From the NCBI RefSeq assembly GCF_020164495.1, contig NZ_JAIQYZ010000006.1:84733-148732 (forward strand): 64,000 nucleotides of DNA, read 5' to 3'. Position numbers and translations under genes: made by a program. Shown here in pieces: positions 44,751-53,590 of this stretch. How positions within the stretch are numbered: position 1 is the first letter of the stretch; every line of letters starts with the position of its first letter. Source of the stretch: Psychroflexus lacisalsi (GTDB lineage: Bacteria; Bacteroidota; Bacteroidia; Flavobacteriales; Flavobacteriaceae). The notes under the pieces were generated by a model. It saw nothing but the letters and a program-made list of their open reading frames with translations, did not search any database and was not told where the DNA came from.

Positions 44751-45491
44751 ATGACTTGTAAAAATTGCAATAGTGAATTTGAAGGTAAATTTTGTAATTA
44801 CTGCGGCCAGAGCGCTGCAGTTCAAAGGATAAATTGGAGATATTTAAGTAATTCTATCGCCGACAATGTCTTCCAAATCAATCATGGATTTCTTTACACC
44901 GCAAAAACTTTATTAATTAGCCCAGGGAAGAGTTTAAACAAGTTTTTTCTAGGCAAAAGAAAGAACTTCTATAATCCGTTTGCTTTTCTTTTAATTTCAA
45001 CGACACTTTTTTTACTTTCAACAGAGCTTTTTGGTAATAAAACATTCTTTGATGAAGCTGTTAGCGGAATACGTATAACATTTAATAGTAGGCAAGATAT
45101 AATTGCAGATTTAAGGATACTTGATTTAATAATACGTAATCAAACGATTATTTTTCTTTTTATTGCTCCTTTATTCTCAATTGCATCTTTTTTATCTTTT
45201 AGAAAGTCATCCTATAACTTTTCTGAACATTTGATTTTAAACCTCTATATAACAGGAGAGCAGTTGTTGATTTATTCACTGTTTAGTTTTTTTATAGATC
45301 AAAACAGTGAGTTAGTGGTTGTTCCTTTAGTTTTAGGATTTTTGTACAATCTTTACGTTTACAATCAATTTTTTAAATCAACGAATTGGTTGAAAAGAAA
45401 CTTGAAGTTTGTTTTCACTTACTTTACTTATATTTTATTAATGATAATTTCTATGGTGATTTTTGTGCTTTTAACTGTTAGCTTAAAATAA
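44751..45491 (+). CDS. DUF3667 family protein (zinc ribbon plus membrane domain)
   Basis: A 246-residue protein. The N-terminal zinc ribbon has MTCKNCNSEFEGKFCNYCGQ (four Cys in two CxxC pairs), followed by the family signature INHGFLYTAKTLLISPGKSL and FLGKRKNFYNPFAFLLIST. Five or so hydrophobic segments follow. DUF3667 is widespread in Bacteroidota with no known function. It shares an operon with the preceding membrane protein (21-bp gap). Confidence 0.88.
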   Translation: MTCKNCNSEFEGKFCNYCGQSAAVQRINWRYLSNSIADNVFQINHGFLYTAKTLLISPGKSLNKFFLGKRKNFYNPFAFLLISTTLFLLSTELFGNKTFFDEAVSGIRITFNSRQDIIADLRILDLIIRNQTIIFLFIAPLFSIASFLSFRKSSYNFSEHLILNLYITGEQLLIYSLFSFFIDQNSELVVVPLVLGFLYNLYVYNQFFKSTNWLKRNLKFVFTYFTYILLMIISMVIFVLLTVSLK

Positions 45492-45567
45492 TAAGACAAT
45501 TAAATTAAAAATATAAAATCAAATTTTTGTTACTTTTTAATGACGTTATATTGGAAGTGATTCTCAA

Positions 45568-46176
45568 ATGAAACCCCTTGTATTATTTCTTGTAATTATC
45601 GCGGTTTGTATATCAGTAAATGCTTCTGCTCAAACAACAGCATATGAAGAGGGTTTTGTGGTGTTAAAAAATAGTGATACGGTTTATGGTCAGGTGAAAG
45701 ACCGATCTGAAGAACCTTTTGGCAAGCTTTATAAAAAAGTAAAAGTCAAAATTGAGGGGAAGCTGTTTACCCAAAAATATGCTTCGTCCGATATCAAGTC
45801 CTATCAAAAAGGATCTACTTATTTTGAAAGTGTTTGGTTCAAAGAAGACTCTAAATTTTTTAATATCAGTTATCGCTCCATTAGTGGGGTAGGTGAAGAG
45901 GTATTTATGAAGGTAATTCTTACAGGAACTCTTACCTACTATCATTGGGAATGGAGAAATCCAGACTCCGGGTATTACCTGTATACTCCATTTTTCAAAA
46001 AGAAAGGAAGCAACCAATTGATTTGCGTTACTCAAGATCTTCTGGAGCTAAGGCGTAAAGATGTTGCGAATTACTTGGCTGAGGATCCAAATCTTACCAA
46101 GCCAATCTTGTCTGATGAAAAATTATCTGCTCTTGAAATTACAAAACTTTATAACCAAGCCGCGGATAAAAATTAA
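45568..46176 (+). CDS. Exported protein, unknown function
   Basis: A 202-residue protein with a signal peptide (MKPLVLFLVIIAVCISVNAS then AQT). The mature part begins EEGFVVLKNSDTVYGQVKDR, a pattern seen in many secreted Bacteroidota proteins of unknown function in which a short strand (G.V.L.NGDTI.G.V) precedes a beta-rich domain. It is predicted to be periplasmic or surface-associated. No catalytic residues are visible. It is a single gene between DUF3667 and DUF4175. Confidence 0.7.
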   Translation: MKPLVLFLVIIAVCISVNASAQTTAYEEGFVVLKNSDTVYGQVKDRSEEPFGKLYKKVKVKIEGKLFTQKYASSDIKSYQKGSTYFESVWFKEDSKFFNISYRSISGVGEEVFMKVILTGTLTYYHWEWRNPDSGYYLYTPFFKKKGSNQLICVTQDLLELRRKDVANYLAEDPNLTKPILSDEKLSALEITKLYNQAADKN

Positions 46177-46297
46177 ATTCTGGTTCGCGTATTTTTAAAC
46201 AAAGCCTTTAGCATGAGTTAAAAAATAAGCAAGTCTTTAGTAATAAGCAGGTTAATTGATACCTTAGCAGGTCCTACAGGGGTTTGAATTGAAACAT

Positions 46298-49200
46298 ATG
46301 CAGAATTACAAAATCATTGAACAAAAACTAGGGCGCTTTATTAAAAAGTTCTACACCAATCTTTTGATTAAGGGTGCTTTACTTTTTGTTGGATTGAGTC
46401 TGTTGCTTTTCATTTTTGGTGCTGCTCTGGAGTATTTCCTTTGGTTTCAATCTGGTATCAGAACGCTTTTGTTTTGGACACTAATTATAGCTGAAGCATT
46501 TCTGTTTTTCAAACTGATTTTGATTCCAGCAAGTCAACTTTTTAAACTTTCTAATGGCATCGACTTTTCGGAGGCATCTTCCCAAATTGGAAATCACTTT
46601 CCAGAAGTCAATGATAAATTAAAAAATATTCTTCAGTTGAAAGCTCAAGGTGGAGATGATGAACTGGTCCTTGCCAGTATCGAGCAAAAATCCAAGGAAT
46701 TAAAATCTGTGCCGTTTCAGCTGGCGATTGACTTTCGTCAAAATGTCAAGTACCTGCGGTTTTTAGTCATTCCTGTTTTGGTATTGATTGCCATCTGGGT
46801 TTCAGGATTGGGAGATTCATTTTCTTACAGCTATAAACGTATTGTCAATTATAATAAGGCTTACGAAGCGCCGGCACCTTTTCAATTTTCTATTCTGAAT
46901 AATGATTTGAATGCCAAAAAAGGAAACTCTTTCCAACTCAATGTGCAGACACTAGGGGAGGTAAAACCAGAGGACGTTTTTATTTCCGTAGATGAAGAAA
47001 ATATTAGACTTCAGGAAACAAATGGAGTTTACAGCCACACATTCAAAAATGTGACGGAAGCAAAAATTTTTCAGCTGAAGGCCAACAAGGTCACTTCAAA
47101 AAAATACAAGCTAAATGCACTGGATATTCCTGTAGTGAAGGACATGAAAATGAACCTGAATTATCCGAAATATATTAACCAAAGCAATACGTCTATCTCA
47201 GGGACTGGCAACGTTTCAGTTCCTGAGGGAACATTAATTGAATGGATCATTTCAACGGAAACGACGGACCAGGTCGAATTTTTAAGTGATGTAGATACTT
47301 TAAAGTTTGATGTCGATAACTCAGAATTCACTCTAAAACAAATTCAGAAGAAAAATAAAAACTACTCTATAGCGACCTCTAATTCGAACTTCAACAACTA
47401 CGATGTTTTGAACTACACCATAAACGTTATCAAGGATGAATTTCCTATGCTTAAACTGGAACAGAAAAAAGATAGCTTACTTACGGAACAGTCTTATTTT
47501 TTCGGAAAACTGACGGATGATTATGGTCTGAACAGCTTACAATTGGTTTATTATACTACTGATAATCAAGAAGATAAATCAAAAGTAGAACTTTCTTTTT
47601 CCAAAGGCACCTACAGTGAATTTTCTTACGCTTTTCCTAATGATGAGTTGAAATTGGAGCCAGGAACGGAGTATCAATATTATTTTGAGGTCTTCGATAA
47701 TGACCAGGTGAATGGCAGAAAATCCTCTGCATCGGATGTATATTCTTTCCGGAAGAAAACCAATCTCGAAGAGTCTTCTGATAATCTGAAACGCCAAAAC
47801 AATTCGGTTGAAAAGCTTTCTGAAGAATTGCAGCAACGCAAAGAAAATTCTCGAGAAATAAAAGATCTTCAAAATAAACAGAAGAAAGAAAAAACCTTAA
47901 ACTATACAGAAAAACAAAAGCTAGATAACTTCATTGAGCGTCAGAAACAGCAGATGGAAATGATGAAAAATTATAGCGAGCGATTGAAGGAAGATTTCAA
48001 AAAACTGGATGCTGAAGAACAAGATAAAGCCAAAGAAAATCTGGAAGACCGTCTCGAAAAAAACCAGGAGCAGATTGAAAAAAATCAGAAACTTCTTGAG
48101 GAATTAGAAAAGCTTAAAGACCAAATCAACCAGGAAGAACTGAATGAAAAACTAGAGTCTTTTGATCGTGAGTCTAAAAAGCAAGAGAAAAATCTCGAAC
48201 AACTTTTGGAATTAACCAAGCGTTTTTACGTTGAAAAAAAGGCTGAGAAGCTGGCTGAAGAGCTAGATAATTTATCCAAAGAACAAGAGGAGTTGTCAGA
48301 ATCTGAAGAAAATTCTTCTGAAGCTCAAGAAAAACTCAATGAGAAATTTGATCAGCTAAAAGAGGATTTAGAGAAACTTGATGAAAAGAATGAAGAATTA
48401 AAAGCGCCGATGGAGCTTGGAAGTGATGAAGAATTGAGTGAAGAAATTGATCAGGATCAGGAGGAGGCAAAGGACAAGCTTGAATCGTCAGAATCTGATA
48501 AAGGGAATACCGAGCAAAAAAATTCCAACCAACAAGAAGGTCAGAAAAAGCAAAAAGAGGCAGCTGAAAAAATGAAATCACTTTCTCAGAAAATGAAAGA
48601 TTCCATGACTTCTTCAAGTATGGAACAAGCTTCTGAGGATGCTGAAATGCTGCGACAGATTCTGGATAATCTCATCACATTTTCTGTAGAACAGGAAGAC
48701 TTGATGGAAGGGTTTAAAAATATATCGAATTCTAATCCTATTTACGCATCCAAACTGAAAAGACAGGCGGAGCTTCGAGAAAACTTCAAGCATGTCGACG
48801 ATAGTCTGTATGCTCTTGCCATGCGAACACCAATGATACAAGAAACAGTAAATAATACCATTTCTGATATCAATTTCAATATAGAAAAATCACTGGAGCG
48901 TCTTGCAGAAAATGAAGTGAGAAAAGGGACCAGTAGTCAGCAATACACCATGATGTATGCTAATGAATTATCCAATATGCTAGATGATGCTTTGGACCAA
49001 ATGCAAAACCAGATGAATGGAATGGGGCAACCAAAACCAGGAAGTGGTAAACCCGGAGAACAATTATCTGATATCATCAAGTCTCATGAGGAACTGAAAA
49101 AGCAGATGGAAAAAGGAAAGTCAGGTGGTGAAGGCCAGGATGGAAAACAACCTCAAAAAGGTAAAAAAGGAGAGAAAGGAGAAGGAAAAAATGGTCAGCA

Positions 49201-49690
49201 AGGAGATAAAGGAGCTGATGGGAATGGTGGCGAAAAACAAGGTGGAGAAAAGAAAGGAAGTAGAGGAAAAGAAGGACAAATGAGTGGGGAAATTTATAAA
49301 ATCTATAAACAACAACAGAAGCTCAGGAATCAACTGGAAGATAGAATCGATCAGCTTGGACTAAAGGATAATTCAGGTGAATTAGAAAAGAGTTTGGATA
49401 AATTGGAGCAAGAGTTATTGATGAAAGGCTTTAGCAGTGATTTATTGAAGCAGATGGAAAATGTAAATCATCAGCTTCTGAAACTTGAAAAGGCGGCAAA
49501 TCAACAAGGACAGGATGATGAAAGAGAAGCCGAAACCCGAAAAAGGGAGCTGAATGCAGCATCATCAAACTGGGAAGAAAAGGCTAAAGAATATTTTAAC
49601 ACAAACGAGATTTTAAATAGACAACAATTACCTTTGCAGCCTGAATATAAAAAGCTGATTAATATCTACTTCAATGGAAAGTCCAATTAA
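46298..49690 (+). CDS. DUF4175 family large coiled-coil membrane protein
   Basis: About 1130 residues from the ATG at 46298 (MQNYKIIEQKLG); a TTG three codons upstream is possible. The N-terminal part has three hydrophobic segments (about 25-48, 55-80 and 150-168), then a beta-rich periplasmic region (170-490). A very long charged coiled coil (about 490-730) and a Gly/Lys/Gln-rich low-complexity stretch (about 910-1000) follow, and a final helical domain. DUF4175 is conserved in Bacteroidota without known function; an envelope-scaffold role is plausible. The last 17 bp overlap the start of ybeY, a conserved neighbour. Confidence 0.88.
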   Translation: MQNYKIIEQKLGRFIKKFYTNLLIKGALLFVGLSLLLFIFGAALEYFLWFQSGIRTLLFWTLIIAEAFLFFKLILIPASQLFKLSNGIDFSEASSQIGNHFPEVNDKLKNILQLKAQGGDDELVLASIEQKSKELKSVPFQLAIDFRQNVKYLRFLVIPVLVLIAIWVSGLGDSFSYSYKRIVNYNKAYEAPAPFQFSILNNDLNAKKGNSFQLNVQTLGEVKPEDVFISVDEENIRLQETNGVYSHTFKNVTEAKIFQLKANKVTSKKYKLNALDIPVVKDMKMNLNYPKYINQSNTSISGTGNVSVPEGTLIEWIISTETTDQVEFLSDVDTLKFDVDNSEFTLKQIQKKNKNYSIATSNSNFNNYDVLNYTINVIKDEFPMLKLEQKKDSLLTEQSYFFGKLTDDYGLNSLQLVYYTTDNQEDKSKVELSFSKGTYSEFSYAFPNDELKLEPGTEYQYYFEVFDNDQVNGRKSSASDVYSFRKKTNLEESSDNLKRQNNSVEKLSEELQQRKENSREIKDLQNKQKKEKTLNYTEKQKLDNFIERQKQQMEMMKNYSERLKEDFKKLDAEEQDKAKENLEDRLEKNQEQIEKNQKLLEELEKLKDQINQEELNEKLESFDRESKKQEKNLEQLLELTKRFYVEKKAEKLAEELDNLSKEQEELSESEENSSEAQEKLNEKFDQLKEDLEKLDEKNEELKAPMELGSDEELSEEIDQDQEEAKDKLESSESDKGNTEQKNSNQQEGQKKQKEAAEKMKSLSQKMKDSMTSSSMEQASEDAEMLRQILDNLITFSVEQEDLMEGFKNISNSNPIYASKLKRQAELRENFKHVDDSLYALAMRTPMIQETVNNTISDINFNIEKSLERLAENEVRKGTSSQQYTMMYANELSNMLDDALDQMQNQMNGMGQPKPGSGKPGEQLSDIIKSHEELKKQMEKGKSGGEGQDGKQPQKGKKGEKGEGKNGQQGDKGADGNGGEKQGGEKKGSRGKEGQMSGEIYKIYKQQQKLRNQLEDRIDQLGLKDNSGELEKSLDKLEQELLMKGFSSDLLKQMENVNHQLLKLEKAANQQGQDDEREAETRKRELNAASSNWEEKAKEYFNTNEILNRQQLPLQPEYKKLINIYFNGKSN

Positions 49691-50105
49691 TTTTTACAGT
49701 AAAACTAAATTTGATTTAAAGAGCAAAAAGAAACATGCCAATTGGTTAAAAGCTGTCATTGAAAGTGAGGAAAAAGAGGTCGAAGGCATAAACTATATCT
49801 TCTGCAGTGATGAAGACCTACTGTATATGAACCAGAGGTATCTGGATCACGATACGTTTACAGATATTATCACTTTTGATTATTCTGAAGACGAATCCAT
49901 TTCGGCTGAGATTTATATCAGCATAGATCGCGTTAAAGAAAACTCTGAAAACTTTAAAGTAAAATTTGAAAACGAATTGAAAAGAGTTTTGGTCCACGGC
50001 ATTTTGCATTGCTGCGGATATGGGGATTCTACTGAAGAATCAAAAGCTAAAATGAGAGCCTTAGAAAATGATAAAATGGAATTGTTCCACGTGGAACAAA
50101 AATAG
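49674..50105 (+). CDS. ybeY: Endoribonuclease YbeY (rRNA maturation)
   Basis: A 143-residue single-strand-specific metalloendoribonuclease needed for 16S rRNA 3' end maturation and ribosome quality control. The family motif is HGILHCCGYGD at about residues 105-115; the third zinc ligand, His in E. coli (HGxLHxxGYDH), is Asp here. The last codons (LFHVEQK) are formed by the parS-like palindrome at 50083-50098. The start ATG overlaps the end of the DUF4175 gene by 17 bp. mnmG follows after 5 bp. Confidence 0.93.
   Translation: MESPINFYSKTKFDLKSKKKHANWLKAVIESEEKEVEGINYIFCSDEDLLYMNQRYLDHDTFTDIITFDYSEDESISAEIYISIDRVKENSENFKVKFENELKRVLVHGILHCCGYGDSTEESKAKMRALENDKMELFHVEQK
50083..50098. promoter_or_regulatory. 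parS-like ParB-binding site 1
   Basis: TGTTCCACGTGGAACA is a perfect 16-bp palindrome matching the parS form known from Pseudomonas and closely related to the Bacillus form TGTTTCACGTGAAACA. It lies inside the 3' end of ybeY, and an identical copy lies at 51983-51998. Confidence 0.8.
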
Positions 50106-50110
50106 AAATT

Positions 50111-51982
50111 ATGTTTAAAGATACGTATGATGTTATTGTAGTAGGAGCTGGTCACGCAGGAAGTGAAGCAGCAGCAGCGGCCGCAAATATAGGAAGCAAT
50201 ACCTTACTGGTGACCATGAATTTGCAAAACATCGCGCAAATGTCTTGTAATCCAGCCATGGGCGGAATTGCTAAGGGACAAATATTAAGAGAAATAGATG
50301 CCCTTGGCGGATACAGCGGTTTGGTGTCAGACACAAGTGCAATTCAATTTAAGATGCTGAATAAATCCAAAGGACCCGCAATGTGGAGTCCAAGGGTTCA
50401 AAGTGATAGAATGCTTTTTTCACAACACTGGAGAGAAAGACTTGAGCAAACTGAAAATCTTGATTTTTATCAAGAGATGGTCTCAGGTCTAATCATAGAA
50501 AACAACATCGTAAAGGGTGTAAAGACATCTTTGGGACTTGAGATAAAAGCCAAAACCGTCATCCTTACCAATGGAACTTTTTTAAATGGTTTAATCCATA
50601 TCGGTGATAAAAATTTCGGGGGAGGAAGAGCAGGAGAGAGAGCTTCATTTGGAATCACTAAAGAACTTGAAGATATTGGATTTGAAGCTGGACGAATGAA
50701 AACAGGAACGCCACCAAGAGTTGATGGAAGATCGCTTGACTTTTCTAAAATGATAGAACAGCCAGGAGACGAAGAACCATGGAAATTTTCATATTCTAAT
50801 GAAACCAAACCGCTTGAGAAACAAAGAAGCTGTTGGATGTCTTATACTTCAACAGAAGTACATAATATTTTAAAAGAAGGATTCGACAGATCTCCAATGT
50901 TTAATGGGTCTATTAAAAGTACTGGTCCAAGATATTGTCCAAGTATTGAAGACAAGATTCACAGATTTGCAGATAAAGACAGACATCAAATGTTTGTTGA
51001 ACCTGAAGGATGGAATACGGTAGAATATTACGTCAATGGATTTTCTACTTCGCTTCCAGAGGATATCCAATTTAAAGCTTTAAAGCAGTGTGCTGGATTT
51101 GAAAATGTAAAATTTTTCAGACCTGGATATGCTATTGAATACGACTATTTTCCGCCAACACAATTAAGGCATACTTTAGAAACTAAGCTAGTTGATGGTT
51201 TGTATTTTGCTGGTCAGATCAATGGAACAACAGGATATGAAGAAGCAGCTTCTCAAGGATTAATCGCAGGAATTAATGCGGCATTAAAAGTTCAAGAAAA
51301 AGAAGAATTCACATTATCAAGAAGTGAAGCATATATAGGAGTATTGATTGATGACTTAATCACCAAAGGAACAGAAGAGCCTTACAGAATGTTTACCTCG
51401 AGAGCGGAATATCGAACTTTATTAAGGCAGGATAATGCTGATTTCAGATTAACAGCTAAAGGTTTTGATATAGGATTAGCAAGCTCAGAACGCATGAAGT
51501 TGATGGAGGAGAAACAGAGAAAATCTGATGCCTTCGTTAAATTTTTTAAAGAGCAAAGTGTAACAACAGATGAAATCAATCCCATACTTGAGGGAAAAAA
51601 TTCAGCTCATGTAGATCAGCAAGGAAAATTATTTAAAATATTTGCTCGACCAAATATTACCATGCAAGACATGATGAAACTGGAGAGCGTAGAAAACTTT
51701 GTCACTGAACATGAATTGAATAATGAGGTATTAGAACAGGTTGAAGTGCAGGTAAAATATGCTGGGTATATTGAAAAGGAAAAATTGAATGCGGATAAAC
51801 TGAATCGTCTTGAGAATGTAAGGATTCCCGAGCATTTTGATTATTCATTATTAAAATCAATGTCATTTGAAGCAAGAGAAAAACTGACGAAGATCAAACC
51901 CAGGACAGTATCACAAGCTTCAAGGGTTAGTGGAGTAAATCCGAGTGATGTTTCAGTTCTTTTAGTTCACATGGGAAGATAA
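50111..51982 (+). CDS. mnmG: tRNA uridine-5-carboxymethylaminomethyl modification enzyme MnmG (GidA)
   Basis: A 623-residue FAD-dependent enzyme that, with MnmE, adds the carboxymethylaminomethyl group to U34 of several tRNAs. The N-terminal FAD motif is VIVVGAGHAGSEAA, followed by MSCNPAMGGIAKGQ and FGGGRAGE. The C-terminal GidA-associated domain is present (ARPNITMQDMM onward). The length is normal. It lies between ybeY (5 bp upstream) and a methyltransferase gene, with parS-like sites at both borders. mnmG is a frequent neighbour of replication origins. Confidence 0.97.
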   Translation: MFKDTYDVIVVGAGHAGSEAAAAAANIGSNTLLVTMNLQNIAQMSCNPAMGGIAKGQILREIDALGGYSGLVSDTSAIQFKMLNKSKGPAMWSPRVQSDRMLFSQHWRERLEQTENLDFYQEMVSGLIIENNIVKGVKTSLGLEIKAKTVILTNGTFLNGLIHIGDKNFGGGRAGERASFGITKELEDIGFEAGRMKTGTPPRVDGRSLDFSKMIEQPGDEEPWKFSYSNETKPLEKQRSCWMSYTSTEVHNILKEGFDRSPMFNGSIKSTGPRYCPSIEDKIHRFADKDRHQMFVEPEGWNTVEYYVNGFSTSLPEDIQFKALKQCAGFENVKFFRPGYAIEYDYFPPTQLRHTLETKLVDGLYFAGQINGTTGYEEAASQGLIAGINAALKVQEKEEFTLSRSEAYIGVLIDDLITKGTEEPYRMFTSRAEYRTLLRQDNADFRLTAKGFDIGLASSERMKLMEEKQRKSDAFVKFFKEQSVTTDEINPILEGKNSAHVDQQGKLFKIFARPNITMQDMMKLESVENFVTEHELNNEVLEQVEVQVKYAGYIEKEKLNADKLNRLENVRIPEHFDYSLLKSMSFEAREKLTKIKPRTVSQASRVSGVNPSDVSVLLVHMGR

Positions 51983-51998
51983 TGTTCCACGTGGAACA
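51983..51998. promoter_or_regulatory. parS-like ParB-binding site 2
   Basis: A second perfect TGTTCCACGTGGAACA, occupying the whole gap between the mnmG stop and the methyltransferase ATG. It is 1.9 kb from site 1 and 8.1 kb from the DnaA-box cluster. Confidence 0.8.
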
Positions 51999-52826
51999 AT
52001 GCGTATGGATTATTCTAAATTAGAACTAAGAGACGAGGCGTTTACTAAAGATGAATTCAATTTAATAGTTGATGAAAACGGGGTTTTAAAGACAAATCCG
52101 AGGCCCGAAAATCTTGCTGAGTATTATAATTTTGGTGATTATATTTCTCATCAATCAAATAAAAGAACGTTCATTCACAGGATCTATAATCTAGTGAAAA
52201 GACGAATGTTCAAAACAAAGTTTAATCTGCTTAGAGATCATCAAAGTGAAATTAAGACAGTTTTAGATTTTGGTTGTGGTACTGGAGATTTTGTAAATTA
52301 TCTAAAGACGAAAGAAATAAAGGCGGAGGGAGTGGAACCAAATCAAACTGCTTTTCAGAAAGCTAAAAACAATAAAATTGAAGTACACAGAGATTTAGAA
52401 ACTATCGATAAAGAATTTGATGCCATTACTTTATTTCATGTTTTAGAACATGTAGATGATTACAATAGAACTTTAAAAGAATTAATTTCAAAATTAAATT
52501 CGAAAGGACTTTTATTAATTGCTGTACCAAATTATAAATCGTACGATGCCAATTATTATAAGGAAAAATGGGCTGCCTGGGATGTACCCAGACACCTGTG
52601 GCATTTCAGTAGAGAAAATATAAAAGTCTTAGCTGAAAAACATAATTTAGAATCAATAAAAATAAGACCAATGTCATTTGACGCCTTTTACATTTCGATG
52701 GTATCTGAGACATATAAGGGAAATTCAAAAGCTAAAGGTATTTGGAGAGGTTTAATTTCAAATATCTCAGCTTTATGGTCTAAAGAGTACTCATCTAACC
52801 TGTTTTTGCTTCAAAAAAGATCATAG
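51999..52826 (+). CDS. Class I SAM-dependent methyltransferase
   Basis: A 275-residue protein with the SAM-binding motif I VLDFGCGTGDFVNYL (about residues 87-101) and motif IV-like FDAITLFHVLEHVDD, plus LLIAVPNYKSYD. A polar N-terminal region of ~80 residues precedes it. This layout resembles Bacteroidota methyltransferases of the Methyltransf_23 type; the substrate is not predictable. The ATG at 51999 directly abuts parS-like site 2. A second ATG two codons later is also possible. It is probably co-transcribed with mnmG. Confidence 0.85.
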   Translation: MRMDYSKLELRDEAFTKDEFNLIVDENGVLKTNPRPENLAEYYNFGDYISHQSNKRTFIHRIYNLVKRRMFKTKFNLLRDHQSEIKTVLDFGCGTGDFVNYLKTKEIKAEGVEPNQTAFQKAKNNKIEVHRDLETIDKEFDAITLFHVLEHVDDYNRTLKELISKLNSKGLLLIAVPNYKSYDANYYKEKWAAWDVPRHLWHFSRENIKVLAEKHNLESIKIRPMSFDAFYISMVSETYKGNSKAKGIWRGLISNISALWSKEYSSNLFLLQKRS

Positions 52827-52967
52827 AGAGCGTTAATACTCTATTATGGCCAATTACATCAAGCAAAAATTAAAAGCTCTTAAATTGAATAAAAGTGAGG
52901 TAGTAACTATAATAGTAAACTATAAAATACAAAAATTATATAAGTTTTTATAATCATAATAAATTTA

Positions 52968-52996
52968 TTGTACTGAGACATCTTTTTTTACATTTG
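52968..52996 (+). promoter_or_regulatory. Bacteroidota-type promoter of the OmpH-like gene
   Basis: TTG at 52968-52970 and TACATTTG at 52989-52996 fit the -33/-7 consensus with an 18-bp gap. The ATG at 53014 follows 17 bp later. Confidence 0.55.
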
Positions 52997-53013
52997 CCAA
53001 AATTAAATAAACC

Positions 53014-53535
53014 ATGAAAAAATCAATTTTAAGCTTAGCAGTAATTCTATTACTAATGTCATGTGGTCAAGATAAAACTGCATACGTAGATAACACTGTA
53101 TTAATTCAGGACTATTACAAAATGAAAACTACTGAAGCTAGGTTTGAGAAAAAAAGCCAAAAATTATCAGAAGAATTAGATTCTGTTGCTGGCGAGTTTC
53201 AAAAAGAAGTTCAGGAATTTCAAGAAGGAATGAACAGAATGTCTACCAAAGATCGAGAACGAAGACAAAGTGAATTGATGCAAAAGCAACAAAGACTTCA
53301 ACAGCGTCAACAACAACAAAGCCAAATGCTAAGACAGGAAAGTGATCAGGCGATCGATTCATTGATTACTGAAGTAAAAGATTTGGTATCTGAATATGGA
53401 GAGGAAAAAGGTTATGCCTATATTTTTGGATCAAATGAATCTGCAAACATCATGTATGCCAAAGAAGGTTTGGATATCACTGAAGAGGTGTTGGAAGAAA
53501 TAAATTCAGGTCGAGAGGATATGGAGACTGAATAA
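53014..53535 (+). CDS. OmpH/Skp family periplasmic chaperone-like lipoprotein
   Basis: A 173-residue protein with a signal peptide and lipobox (MKKSILSLAVILLLMSCG), so it is probably membrane-anchored. The mature part begins KTAYVDNTVLIQDYYKMK, the Skp core start, followed by a long Gln/Glu-rich helical hairpin (about residues 45-115) and a C-terminal strand-helix (GYAYIFGSNESANIMYA). Skp-type proteins hold unfolded outer-membrane proteins in the periplasm. It lies between its own promoter and a bidirectional terminator. Confidence 0.88.
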   Translation: MKKSILSLAVILLLMSCGQDKTAYVDNTVLIQDYYKMKTTEARFEKKSQKLSEELDSVAGEFQKEVQEFQEGMNRMSTKDRERRQSELMQKQQRLQQRQQQQSQMLRQESDQAIDSLITEVKDLVSEYGEEKGYAYIFGSNESANIMYAKEGLDITEEVLEEINSGREDMETE

Positions 53536-53558
53536 TCTAAATAAATTTTATTAATATG

Positions 53559-53590
53559 AAATAAAGCCAACTTCAAAGTTGGCTTTATTT
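53559..53590. terminator. Bidirectional terminator between the OmpH-like and DNA polymerase III delta' genes
   Basis: Fifteen-base arms (AAATAAAGCCAACTT at 53559-53573; 53576-53590) almost without a loop, followed by T-runs. It overlaps the stop codon of the convergent delta' gene at 53585. Confidence 0.85.
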
